The position numbers and the translations under genes were made by a program. A stretch of 64,000 nucleotides of DNA from Karstenula rhodostoma CBS 690.94 (Eukaryota; Ascomycota; Dothideomycetes; Pleosporales; Didymosphaeriaceae), in the NCBI GenBank assembly GCA_010093485.1, contig MU001499.1:1069397-1133396 (forward strand). Direction: 5' to 3'. Shown in pieces: positions 48,512 through 59,788 of this stretch. Positions within the stretch are counted from its first letter, which is position 1, and every line of letters starts with the position of its first letter. Under the pieces are notes generated by a model, which was not told where the DNA came from, did not search any database, and worked only from the letters and a program-made list of their open reading frames with translations.

Positions 48512-49716
48512 GGCGACGTGGACCACTGCAAGCTGGTTAGACGCGCTGCGCGAGGCGGGGGCTCGGGACATACTTACCACGCGTGCTATCTGGGAGATTT
48601 GGCCGCAGACAGCGCGTGGAGGGTTGCGTGCGTCGCGCCGCGCGTAGGAGGTTGGGTTGCTGGTAGAGAGACGACGGCCGGAACTTCGAGGTTGCGGGAG
48701 GCGCTTTCGCCAAAATACGCCGACTCCCTGTCCTGATTACTTCACCAACACGACACAGGAAATTGTCGCTGGCAGTCGCAGGAAACACTGGAACTAGCTG
48801 CCGTTGGCTGGTCGAGGCGGGCAATCGAGTTTGAGCAAGTTTCGATGATGAGGGGGTGGGGTGTAGGAGGCGGCGGCAGTTTATATTCCTGCACCTGAGC
48901 CTTTCACTTTCACCAGCAAAACAAGATGCGAGACCGCTTCACCGCGCAGCTTCCAGAACGCCAAGCGACCATCATCTGCGTCAGGTCATCATTTCCATGT
49001 TTGCAGTGTGAGATACATCAGCAGGACGCTCAGGGGCTCCCTAGGGTAATCTCAACACGCGCTCGATGAAGACTTTGAACCCCTTTATAACTGTTCGACA
49101 TCTATGTCAAGGATACCGACGTAGCAAAGAAAAGTGCAACACCCAACCGCTAATCCCCGTCCCAGTCTACCTTAAGGTGCGGGAGCCGGTCGCCGCCCCC
49201 GTCACCGTGCCGCTCTTGCGCTGACTGTCCACGTAGACAAAGAGTGACAGTCACAGGACCTCCCGCATAAGACTTCGTCCATCTCTTGTACATGTGGCTG
49301 TTGAAGCACATGTTGTGACCAAGTACGGCGAGAAGAATACGATACCGTCCGACGGGTGTTGGACACTTAGCCACCCAAAAGCATGTCCGTCACTATACAC
49401 TCTGTCGGTCATTACAAGAGGGGAATGTATGCCAGAATGTTTTTCATATTTATGCTTTTCAGCTACCTACTGGCTACCCTCGCAGGGCTCACAGAGTGAC
49501 CAAGCACAATAACAACCCCAAGGTTGACCGCAAACTGAATGCCTAAGCTTCACCCTTTATGCGAGGATGATAGGTACCCTACGCTGCAAGTGTATGCCAA
49601 GTGATGCGACTAGTAAGAGTTCCTCCGCTGGAGATATGGGTTACATCGAATCCGGAAGCTGGCAGGCCCGACTGACTATAAGCCTCGCTCATCCTATACT
49701 TCGCGGAAAAGCACGT
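48512..49716. other. Intergenic; RCO1-like promoter and EBP1-like 3' region
   Basis: About 1.2 kb. Promoter and leader of the RCO1-like gene lie at 48.5-48.9 kb. The rest shows no coding potential beyond chance frames of about 70 codons. Confidence 0.6.
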
Positions 49717-51492
49717 TTACTCGTCGTCGCTCTCTTCCTCCTCAGCACCGCCGGCAGCGGCAGCCTTCTTAGCAGGCTTCTTCTTCTTCTTACGGTTCTT
49801 GTTGGAACTAAATTCGAGCGATGATCAGCAAAATTCAGTGTGGCGTAGGTTATCACGGGTGATGGTCAGATAAAGCAGGAGACGAAAGACACTCGGCAGA
49901 TCTTGAGCGATCCGCACTACCTCAGGACATGCAATACGAAGGCTGATCGGAGCGGTGTTGGCGCCGCGAAGACTGCTGTTAGACTTCGCGAATCCGTACA
50001 TTGCACGTCCTGGGGTAACACGGCGAGCAATTGGTCGCAAGAACCGTGACTCGCACCCATCACTGCTTTGGACCGCCATTTTGTTCGAGCCCATGATTGG
50101 AAAGAGTTTCACTTACGAGGCTTTGCCAAGTGGCTGCTCAAGGATCTTCAGGACTTCCTCGTCGGTGATCTTCTTGTCGGTCTTGTATTTAGACACGTCA
50201 ACTGCGGGCGGCTGAGCAAGACGCGCAAGGCCGTTCTTGGTGACAGCTATTCGATCAATCAGTTTCCATTCAACTCGGAGCGGTAAGATGTAGACGTACC
50301 AATGGTGGAGAACAACCTTGCAACTGGCTCGTTGTTCTTGTCGGCAACCACTTCGTACTGGCGAAGTACACCACCACGTACGCACTCGATGACTCCAACC
50401 TTGGCGGACTTCTCGTCTTCAAGCTGCCTCAAGCTGAACGGGAAGGTGCCGAACTTCTTGGTAACCTCGGACAGCAGCGCACGCGAGGTCGGGCGCTTCA
50501 GGGCGTATCGTGTCTCAGTGCGGCGGTGGAGAGTCGTACGGTTGTTGTCGATGCTCTTGACCTTGCCAGAGCCCAAGCTGACACCCATCTCCACACCCCA
50601 TACCTCACCCACGTCGGGGAGACCTTCACCCTTGACACCCTCGCCAGGAGCCAGGATGATCTTCTTCTTAGCCTCGATCTCGTTGTGCTCGAATAGCCAG
50701 ATAGTGGTGCTCTCGACGAGATTGCACTCGTAAGCAGACGTGACCTTCTCGAGCAGGTGGGTGATCTGGGATTGGGTGTAGGGCTTCCGTGCGGCCGCCT
50801 TCTTCTGCTCCTCTTCGGTACCAGTGGTGGGGACAAGGCTAGGAGGGACCATGAGCCTCAGGAGCAGTTCGTTGGCGTAGTGTGTGGCCAAAAAGAGATC
50901 AGCTTCACGGCCGCTGACCTCGTCAGAGCCGCCAACCAGGACAGAGTCGCAGACAATGGCAGGGAAGCCATCAATCTGGGCACCGAGCTGGATCTTGACG
51001 ACCTCGCCCTCTTTCAGGGTGGTTGCGGCTTCCTCGGCATCAGATTTCAGGGGCGTGTATGGGGTGACGTAGGAGCTCGGGGAGATTGTGGTGCAGTGCC
51101 CAATGCCCTTGGCGATCTTCTTGCCCTTGTAGACCTTGGCCGTCTCTTCCTCCAGCAGCTTGTCACCACGCTCACAGAGCTCGACGATGTTGGCGTCGGC
51201 CTTGATCCATCCTGCAGCTGGTCAGCCCACCGCATGTGATGCGCCTGTGCGCGTGTTGGACGCACCCGAAACTTCCTTGAGGACCTTCTCGGCGATGGTC
51301 GCGGCTGTCTTGTACTTGGTCAAGGTATCGGGGTTTGCGAGCGTGTAATCTGGCAGGCGCACACAGTCAGCACACGACTCATCTGCTGTCGACGAAGCAG
51401 CCGCGCCAGGAGTCGCCGCGATGCAACGCCCATTGCGCGGGCTGCTTCGGAAAACTGGGCGCCTTACCGACGACAGCTGTTTCGTCGGCCAT
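49717..51492 (-). CDS. EBP1/PA2G4-like protein (Cdb4 type, methionine-aminopeptidase fold)
   Basis: Homologue of mammalian proliferation-associated 2G4/EBP1 and fission yeast Cdb4, ribosome-associated pita-bread-fold proteins without peptidase activity. Exons 51468-51492, 51266-51349, 50300-51211, 50117-50246 and 49717-49807 give 413 aa. The start MADETAVVDYTLANPDTLTK spans the first intron. KVLKEVSGWIKADANIVELC, KGIGHCTTISPSSYVTPYTP and VKIQLGAQIDGFPAIVCDSV match the fold. Several metal ligands of true aminopeptidases are absent, for example the His/Glu of the C-terminal lobe. The tail SNKNRKKKKKPAKKA then acidic EEESDDE is the RNA/nucleic-acid-binding end. Intron 4 is 309 nt, six times the local norm. 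Confidence 0.92.
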
Positions 51493-52617
51493 CTTGACGG
51501 GTAATGAGTGCAGTGGATCAAGTGACGGGGTGGGTTGAGGTGGTGGTTGCCCTCGAGCGCTTCTGCTTGTTTTGTCGTGCTGCCCCTCTTTGCGGGGCTC
51601 CATCGCTTAACGCTCCACTAGCAGCAATTACGTAGTGAAGAGACGCCCTGTCCGTTTTCATTCGGCTGCTTCAACCTCAGAAGCCGAGTATGGAGACTTG
51701 AGACTGTGCCTGCCCCTTCAACACCGCATCTCCGACCGCAGCCCCACGACCAAAGAGGCATGCATACGCCCCATCATCAAACTTGTTCGGTAGAACAGAA
51801 AATCCTGTATCGCCTCCCACACACCACCCGCTAAGAGGGGATGTACAGGCCCTTAGTAGTAGCGCTTTCTCCCTGTGACCTGGTTATGATGCACCTACCG
51901 GTAACAGGGTTTGCTGTTGCATATCGTATGTTGTGTGAAATGATGCGGATCGGAATGTCCGCCTGGATCCTCACGATGAATGAAGCATCTTGCAAGGTAC
52001 CGACTGCTCAACGTTGGTCAAGAGCGGGCAAAGAAGAGACACGTGACACATACCAGGCAGGGTCAGGTCAGAAAGGTTTCAGTCTAAAGTGAGCATCAAA
52101 AGGACAGACGGAATCGTCGAGTAGAGTGACGCATGTCAGAACTCACGTCGCGCAAAACACCAGCCTCAATATAAACCATATCACAAATTTATAGTAGACA
52201 TGCTGCCCCTCACGCAATGCAAAAAGTCGCAGCACTGATGGGCACCATGTTGATGTGCCGACCATCTTCCACCATAGGGCGGTAGAGTTACGCCCACATG
52301 TGCTCAAACAGTATTGGCACTCTATCGACTTTACAATTCCGTCTGCACCTAGTCGCACATCTCGCTCGGTAAATGAAATCGTCAATCCAAGGCAACGTTC
52401 CCCCTCAGAACCCAATATGCCCAAACCCCGCAGTCAACCCCGAAACGACGATCAATCGGTATGAATACGCTTTCCGAATGGCAAATAATTTCGTGTTTGT
52501 ACAAATAGCGCGGATGGATCATCTTGATTTACACAAAAACGCCTGTAGGTAGGTATATAATCCAATCCAAAGTTTCAACCCAAAGCAGTCGCAATGCTTC
52601 AACGATCATGTTCGCAT
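51493..52617. other. Intergenic; EBP1-like promoter and SNF5 3' region
   Basis: About 1.1 kb. The promoter of the EBP1-like gene lies near 51.5-51.7 kb. The remainder holds no supported gene; an 83-codon frame at 51841 has no recognisable features. Confidence 0.6.
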
Positions 52618-55083
52618 TCATGTCGTATTGCGCTTTTCGACGTTCTGCTTGTGGAGCTTGTTGTTAAGATGTGTCTGAAAGTTGCCGACAGTTTGTTCGG
52701 GGCCAGAATTGTACAGCTTGCCAGGACAATCCAAGCAACGGATTCTGGGGACGAATTGTGCCTTGTGGCCTGGGGGCAGAGATCCAGATGCCGCGAATGA
52801 ATCGGGTTTGACACTTTGCAGGGTGTTCTGGTCGATGACGCTATATCGCATAGTCGCTTCAAAACGGTCGCCCGGATTCTTTTGCTTCAGTTCTTTAAGA
52901 GCATCCCGAAGCCATGGAGGAGGAGGAGCCTGTGTCGGTTAGTCTTTAGAATTAGCATTTCAAGATCCTAAGCTTACCGATTGAGCTCCCTGCGGCATCG
53001 GCCAAGGCGCATCCGCTCGACCGTCAGGGTGATAGTTCCACTTTTGCTGCGACTGCGAGGTTGGCGTGGGGGTGGAGGGCGGCTGAGGGGAAGCCGCAAC
53101 TGACGAAGCTGCAGGTGCAGGAGTACTCCGAGGTGGCACAGCGGGCGAGGGAGGCGGTGGCATGGAACTGGCACCTGGTGTGCTACGCGCAGGGGTGGGA
53201 GTATGTGCCATGAGTGGTGTGGATACAGGCTTTTGGAGGGAAGCTTTTGGATTGCGTAGATATTCTCTGAACTTGGCCGGTGAGATTTTGAGTTTGACGA
53301 TCAGCCTGGCAGGCTCGGACACCACACTCTCTTCGCGGGCATCGTATCTTAGTTGCCTTGCTGTTCTAGACTCATGCTGGCTTTGTTGCAGAGCAGACAC
53401 CTCAGGCGTCATCGATCGTCCCATGGCGGAGCGCATAGCCGCTTGTGCTGCAGTGGCCGCTCCACGCATGCCTCGTGTTCGTGCTGTGCCACCGGTCATC
53501 ATCATAGACGGCGCAGGAGACTCTGGCGCGGAGTCGTCGCTTTCCGACTCATCCGAATCCTCGTCCATGCCACGGCGGCGTTCCCTAGCCTTTCGCACAG
53601 CCTTGAACAGATGGCTCTCGTCGATAGTCTCGGCAGCCCCAGGAAGAACGGACGAAACGATGAGAGTGCGAACAGTACGTTGTCTGTCCTTGAGGTCTGG
53701 CAATGCTGGTCCTCCACGTCGATTTACTGAACGTTTTTGCCGCCTTTGCTCGCGCATGATAGATAGTTCCGCTCTCTCTAGCTCAGCATCGCTCAGTTCG
53801 TAGAGGTATGGAGAGAAGTCCTTTGCAGACTGCATCGGTCGGAAGACTGAGGGGATTGGTGAAGGCAGGAAGTTGTCTCGTATATCCGTATCTTCAACCG
53901 GTCGCCCGTCGAATGGATGACCAGTAATGTACAAGCTCTTGGTAAACATCTGGCACTGCTCTCGTATCGAATGTGCGATGGCAGTGGTGAATTCTCCAGA
54001 TAATGAAAGGTCAGCCGCAGTCTGTCTCGCAAACTCTTCAGGAGAATTATGGGGGTTGTTGATTTCCCATTCGAATTGATCCACAAGCGTATGCTGTCCA
54101 ATTGCAATGTTCAGTTTGATCAATATCCGCATTTCGTCGTTCTTGTAGGCAGCGTATGGCAGGGTCGGGTCGAGCGCATCATCGTCGAAGAAGGCGTGCG
54201 GATAGTAGTCCTGGATCTGCTCTTGGATCTCGCGGTTGACCTGCTGCTTCACAGGCTCCCGTATTTCGGGAGGCACTCGGAAATCCTCAACCAGGTGTTC
54301 CGCGAATAGCTCTGAAGTCGTGTACCGGTCGTGCAAGTTCCACGTAAATGTATCTCGAAGTTTGATCTTGTCCAACTCTATGTCCAACCGCACGGGAACC
54401 AGCTCCTCGACCACATCTGACTGGAGCTCAACAGTGTCCTTCTTAAGCGGCAAGCGCCTTGCCCTACGATTTGCTGGGGGTTTGCAGTGCGCAGGATATT
54501 TGAGGGCGAAGCCTTGCACGGGAGGGAGTTCGGTGATACCGTTGCCGTATCCTCTGTATCCGGGGCCGAAGACAAGTGTCGCACTGTGCGCGCGGAGTTC
54601 CTGGTAGTACTTGATCTCGTCTTTGAGTTCGTCTGTAGCAACCTTGCCGAGCGCGCGTTTCTCCAGCACGTACGACGCGCCCCTCAGGTCGCGCTGGATC
54701 ATCTGATCCAGCAACGCCTTTTGCTTTTGCTCGTTCATCGGAGCCTCGCGCGTGGGCGTGTGCGAAGGCTTGCGCGAGCCAGAGCGCGACCGTTTGCGAC
54801 TGGGCGACGCGCCATTGGCACCGTCGTCATGAGCAGGCGTGCCCATGTCAGCACGACCTTCTTGTTTCTCCGCGGCGGTCGCGTCCATCTGCACGCCCGA
54901 GGCTGCGAGGACCGCCTTGGCCTTCAGCTTTCCTTCGCGAATGGCAGCGTTGTCGTCGGACGCGGCGCCGTGACCATGTGCGGCAGCGGGCGCGTCGGGC
55001 TGCTGGGCGGGATTCAGGCCATTCTGTGCGGGAGACGCGCCGGGATGCGGGTCGGCCGAGGTGGAGGTGGAGGTGGAGGGCAT
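52618..55083 (-). CDS. SNF5: SWI/SNF chromatin-remodelling subunit Snf5 (SMARCB1 family)
   Basis: Core subunit that contacts the nucleosome acidic patch. Exons 52978-55083 and 52618-52929 give 805 aa. The N-terminus is disordered. [20 protein letters not shown] is followed by [20 protein letters not shown]. The SNF5 domain has its two repeats, [20 protein letters not shown] to [15 protein letters not shown] and [20 protein letters not shown] to [21 protein letters not shown] disordered Pro/Ser/Thr-rich stretch and a final exon follow. That exon contains [20 protein letters not shown] and a CxxC...H...H zinc-finger-like element ([14 protein letters not shown] to [12 protein letters not shown]) found in filamentous-fungal Snf5. 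Confidence 0.95.
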
Positions 55084-56259
55084 GGCGAGCCTTCAGGTCA
55101 GCGAGCGATGCGGTAAAGGAACCCGCGACTCGTGGCGGCTGTGAAGCACCGTGGTTAGCTAGCGTACGGGAGCGCAGAGGGCAGCGCCGGCCATGATGGC
55201 GCCGACAGGGGCTTGAGCGACAGCAGCAACACCGTCGCGCATCGCCAGGCCCGCGCGAGGGCAAGTGAGAGGGCCAGAGGCCAGAGGCTGCACCTACCGA
55301 TGGGTCATGCAAATTGCGCGTCCTCGGGCTGGGCCGCTGTTTGGCTGAAAGTAGGGGGAGGTCGGTGGTGCCGATCGGAGCAGGACGTCACGGGTTCGGC
55401 GCAAGCAGACGCGCGCGAAACGGCTCAGCAGGCGAGATGGATACTGGTTTCTCCGAGGAGGCTCCTGGGGCTACCGGTGCCGGGAGCCGTTCGGGCGCGT
55501 GCGGCTTATGTGCTCGGAATGCGGTGTCGATGTCGCGAAGCCAGCAAGCAGAATGCGCCATCTTCGCTTTACTTGTAGCGCCTAGACTTTGCCCGCCCCC
55601 CGCATACATGAGAACTGCGGGCCTGAATTCCTCCTCTCCAGACTGCCCCCCGGATCTGTAGCTATGCCAAGCATCCACATGCACGCGTTTGTTTATTCCC
55701 ATCGTGTTCGAGTGTCGCCGAACTCGAGCTCTGCCGCTGGAGCCCTGGACCGGAGCAGCGCCGCTCACGTGACGAGCGTGGCGTTCTTGGCCGAGCTTAC
55801 TGATCGTATGCAAACTCCACCACATGCAACGCCGGAGCTCGATGAGTGGAGACAGGAGACTGAAGACTAGAGACTGGAGACTGAAGACTGCATACTGGAG
55901 ACTGAAGACTGCATACTGGAGACTGCATACTGGGCCAAGCCAAGACGTATTCAATGCGATTCGCCAATGGACTTTCCTCCCTAACTCGACATTGGGAAGG
56001 CGCGAATGATACTGGGACATGGGGCAAAAATGCTACTTCGCGATATAAAGTTTGATATGGACAGTCTATTTGTCTAGAATTTTCTACCAACTTCCCAGTC
56101 TATGATGTGGTTCACCCGAAAAGAAAAAAAAAGGGCGGTCCTGCAGCCCAGCTGACAATGATGCTACGAGGCCTCATGATAAAATCTCCTGAAAACGGAT
56201 TCCGGTGTGAATCCGTCCAGGATACCTCCAAACCCTGCCAAACGCTCTCCTCGGGACAT
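55084..56259. other. Intergenic with minisatellite
   Basis: About 1.2 kb between the SNF5 start and the 3' end of the toxin-like gene. It contains the SNF5 promoter (GC-rich) and a minisatellite at 55847-55934. Open frames across it on both strands are produced by the repeat and the GC-richness, and none resembles a protein. Confidence 0.6.
55847..55934. repeat. Minisatellite of GAGACTG-AAGACTG-CATACTG heptamers
   Basis: The array is built of 7-bp units of the form NNNACTG or NAGACTN: GGAGACT, GAAGACT, AGAGACT, GCATACT. They are arranged in a 21-bp higher-order period (GGAGACTGAAGACTGCATACT), with two full periods and truncated ones at both ends. One base, C or T before G, is nearly invariant at each 7th position. 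Confidence 0.9.
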
Positions 56260-57706
56260 TTAAGAACCGATCCTCTTCCCGGACTTGTTCCTAACCTTGG
56301 TGCCCTTCTTGCCTGCGCTCTTAGGGTGCGACCCCGATGGCGGCGTAGTGCCCATCTGGATCTGCCTCAAGTACTCCTGGGCAGCCTGCTTGTTCGTCTT
56401 GATCGGGCCACAGTCGTGCTGCTTGCATTTTCCTGCCTTCTTGCTCGCAGCACTGCAGCACTTGCCTGCCTTCTCGTCCTTCGCACTACACTTCACGGTG
56501 CCGCATTTGCCTGCCTTCTTCATCGCAGCAGTGCATGTAGTCTTGCATTTGCCTGCCTTTGCCATGGCAGCCGTGCACTTGGTTCCAGTCTGGGAAGCTG
56601 TCTTCTTTGGCTTCTTAGCAGTCTTGTGCTTACGAGTAGCCGAGGTCTTCTTCTTGGACGATTTCGGGCGAGAGGTCCGAACCTTGCCCCTGGCGACGAG
56701 TTCTTCGGCCTCTGTCATAGCAATCTCTTCGGTGTCCCTCTCCGCGATCTCTTCGACGTCTGCATCAGCCATCGCTTCTGTATCTGCATCAACGGACTCC
56801 TCGATGTTCGCACTATCGATCTCTTCGGCGTACGCGTTGGTGATCGGTTCGGCGTCCCTAGCAAATATCTCTTCGGCACTGCGAGCAGCAGGTCGGCATT
56901 GAGTGTAGAAGTACCATGGGTCCTCGTTCCTAAACATACCAAGTCAGTCAAGATAAAATGAGGGTGAGACGTTATGTTTCATGGCACTGCATTTAAGGCA
57001 AAACGATGGCCAGCTCCGCACTTGCGTTCACCTACCAAGCCTTGTGCTTCCTGGGGAAGCCTGCAATTCCGTACTAGGCGCCAGCATGAGACTTTCCGTT
57101 GTACCTGGCGGCGTTGTACTGGGGGTTTGCTGTTGGAGTACCCTTCACGACGCCGTTCTTAGTGACAGAGAACTGGCTCCAGCCCATCACTTGATCCCAA
57201 GGTATGACCATCAGAGCAGCAAACTCCTTCTCTTGGGGGTACTTGTTGTAGTGCTTCAAAGTCTCTTGGACGTCGATAAGGTTCGCGTAAGTTGCAATTT
57301 TGTAGGTGTAGCCACTGCCTCCGAGAAACTTGGTGATCCAGCCCTCGGCAACAGCCCGTGAAGAAGTCGTAGAGACGTAACCGTCGTTGTCCATGCTGAA
57401 TCCGCTGGCAGCCCCAATAACGTGTCTGAACAAACTAACGTCTTCTTTGACAGCCGTTTTGGAGGTATAGCCTTTGGGCAAGAAACCGTCCGATTTAGCA
57501 AGCTGAGCGGGGCTGCGTTTGTCGGCACGGAAAACGTGGGTCACCACAAATCTCTTATCAAGAGAGTGTCCATCAGATCCATCAATTGTGAAGTTTTGGG
57601 GGACAGCCTCAAGGCTAGTCTCTTCTCCTTCGAATGGAAAAACGGGGACCGCGTTACTGATGGCTCCCAAGACTCCGAAGAGAAGGAGAGACGTTTTCCA
57701 GAACAT
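56260..57706 (-). pseudogene. ADP-ribosyltransferase (heat-labile-enterotoxin A-like) gene with in-frame stop and Cys-rich repeat tail
   Basis: Secreted mono-ADP-ribosyltransferase-like gene of the type expanded in insect- and plant-associated fungi. Exon 1 starts at the ATG at 57706 and encodes a signal peptide (residues about 1-20, MFWKTSLLLFGVLGAISNAV). The NAD-site motif FRADKRSP and a GYVSTTSS motif of the fold follow. An in-frame TAG at 57074-57076 ends the frame. Downstream the same frame stays open to a splice donor at 57035, and exon 2 (56260-56929) continues it in phase with family-like sequence. The gene therefore looks broken by one nonsense codon, or makes a shortened product. 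Exon 2 adds an acidic segment, a Lys-rich stretch and four CxxxxxKAGKC-type repeats (56425-56577). The short-product alternative cannot be excluded. Confidence 0.7.
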
Positions 57707-59416
57707 CTCGCTCGTCGGTGGAAAGAACGATGTCAAATGGTAAGACGCACTTCCTGAGTGTCAATGAGTAACTGAACTATCGAAGTGATTGTGAAAAGAG
57801 TGTATAGATAGTTGTCAAATGAGTGTCTGGATGAATGAAAACCAAAGAAGGAATGAAAGGAAGTGAGAAGCTGAAGTTGTGTCTGGCAATATGATCAAGC
57901 AGCGGCAACGAATTTATATCCATTCTTTCCCCTCTGGCAATCTCTAAACTTATCGACCTGAAGCTTTCGCGCAGTTCGGAACACGAAAAAGAAAACACCG
58001 AGCAATCCTACTCATGGAGGCGAAGCTGAAAAGTCCGACGTGTTCAAGCTAATGTGATGAGGTACCTCGTGCTTGTGACATGCATGTTACTAGCACAAGG
58101 GTCGTCTGCGCTAAACGGGGTTTCGGGCCAAATGAGCTCGATGTAGAAAGACCGTTGCGAAGACCACCGTAAAAATCACCATTTTAGAGCACACCGGTTG
58201 CCTAAAATTGGGATATTTGAAGGGGTGACGGCCATAGGCACTGGTGATCAACCCGGTACTCAACCATTTAGCGTAAAAAAGGCGATATCTTGACAGCAAG
58301 CAAGATAGCTTCATCCTATTGTCCGGTTCCAAGGTCTCCCATCTGCCTTCCTTGACCAGTCCTTGTTTTGATATCGCTTCTTTGGGTCAAGTCGCTCACT
58401 CTATCCTTGATCCCGCCTGGCGGTTCGCAACAGTGGTTCCCATGCATACTTCATGACTGCATCCAACAAAAGTAGACACTCCAAAGCACAAGACCGTACG
58501 TATTTGCGTAGAAAAAAAAACACGCCGCCGTTCACTAGTACAAGCCCTGGGTGGCTTTCTCTTCAATTCCACTCTACTTTCATGGTCCAGTTAGGCCTCC
58601 TATTGGCTCTAAAAGGCGGCGGATGGTTTCTTCTACACAAGTATTCACGTTACGCAATCAACGAGCCGCGTCTTGTGTGACATTCCGTACCGCTAAGACA
58701 TGAACATGAGTAATGTGCAAGCCGGAGACACCACCAGACAAGGATAGCGCCTACGGACTCTTCGATTGGTGAAATTTGCACGATGAGTACCGTTTGGCTG
58801 GGACTCGGACTTGTAAAGCTTGATGAAACGCCCCTGTCGAAGTTCATTCCGTACTCGATGTCGTCCACTTACTAGATGACATGCTGCCCCACTTGGCTCA
58901 CGCCTCCGGATGGTCGGCACCGATCTAATCGCGCAGTGGCTTGTACGAACAATGCCTTGACTGTGAAAAGAAAAAGTAGATTTGGTATATGTACGGAGAT
59001 GAAGCAAATCTGTGGAGAATGTTAAGCCTATAAAGGCTTGGAGTCGTTGATGTATTCAACCCGACGATGCTACCGGACGCCGCTAGAGCTTGCTTTCTGG
59101 TCGCGGATGGGGGCCAGCGCGACCGCCTCTAGCCTCAAACATAAAATAGATCCATGTACGCGCATTAATCTGAGAGGTACTTCATGCAAGCAGCTGCCGC
59201 GATTCCGATAGTGAAACTGAGGAACAGCGCAACCAGTGCAATCAGTTGTGGCCGTTACCTCGCAAAAGCGAAAGCGTGACGACATAGTAACGCTACAAGA
59301 TCCTTGAAATGTAGAGTCGATAACGGCCGTACACGTGGAACGGTGCATCGGTGGACATGCTACGAAGCCCTTTATAGAACATCGAAGATTTATACAGAAC
59401 GCATCGCCAGACCCCC
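57707..59416. other. Intergenic, no supported gene
   Basis: About 1.7 kb between two - strand genes. The promoter of the toxin-like gene is at 57.7-58.0 kb. Short frames such as 58453-58680 on + and 59070-59513 on - lack protein-like composition. No RNA gene is seen. Confidence 0.55.
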
Positions 59417-59788
59417 TCATGCAATCTCCAACTCGCACCCCAAAATATGCTTGCAAATATTGACCGCCAGTTCCTTTGCCTCGTCTTCCGTGTCGTACTC
59501 GTTCGTTTCCCAAGTGAGCGTTCCGATCTTTGGCCCTACGCCTTCTCTCCCAGATTCGATGGTGAGCGAAACTTGCTCTTCACTTGTCCAGCTCCTGGCT
59601 GCATGCAAAACCGTATTCCCGTGAGCATCAGGCTCATCGGTCACACACACCCATCTGTCTTCCATCTGTTGCGGTGTGAATCCCTTCAGTATGTTGTAGT
59701 AATCGGCGTCTTTGATGGCGAGGTTCCATTCCGTTGATGTGGGATGGGCGATAGGCTTCACCTGAGGACCAGTAAATGTTGTAGTCAT
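59417..59788 (-). CDS. Small uncharacterised fungal protein (123 aa)
   Basis: I do not know its function. It is a single exon from the ATG at 59788; the frame continues upstream without an ATG that looks better. The start MTTTFTGPQVKPIAHPTSTE is followed by a helix (WNLAIKDADYYNILKGFTPQ), QQMEDRWVCVTDEPD and alternating strands (NTVLHAARSW, EEQVSLTIES, KIGTLTWETN). A C-terminal helix ends ICKHILGCELEI. The composition (ordered, many Trp and acidic residues) is that of a compact soluble alpha/beta protein, and similar short proteins occur in other filamentous ascomycetes as far as I recall. No signal peptide or membrane segment. Confidence 0.72.
   Translation of the reverse strand: MTTTFTGPQVKPIAHPTSTEWNLAIKDADYYNILKGFTPQQMEDRWVCVTDEPDAHGNTVLHAARSWTSEEQVSLTIESGREGVGPKIGTLTWETNEYDTEDEAKELAVNICKHILGCELEIA

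Noticed and set aside
55388..56020. 210-codon frame on the - strand across the minisatellite
   Set aside because: The long frame results from the repeat and a GC-rich flank. There is no signal peptide, domain or splice support.
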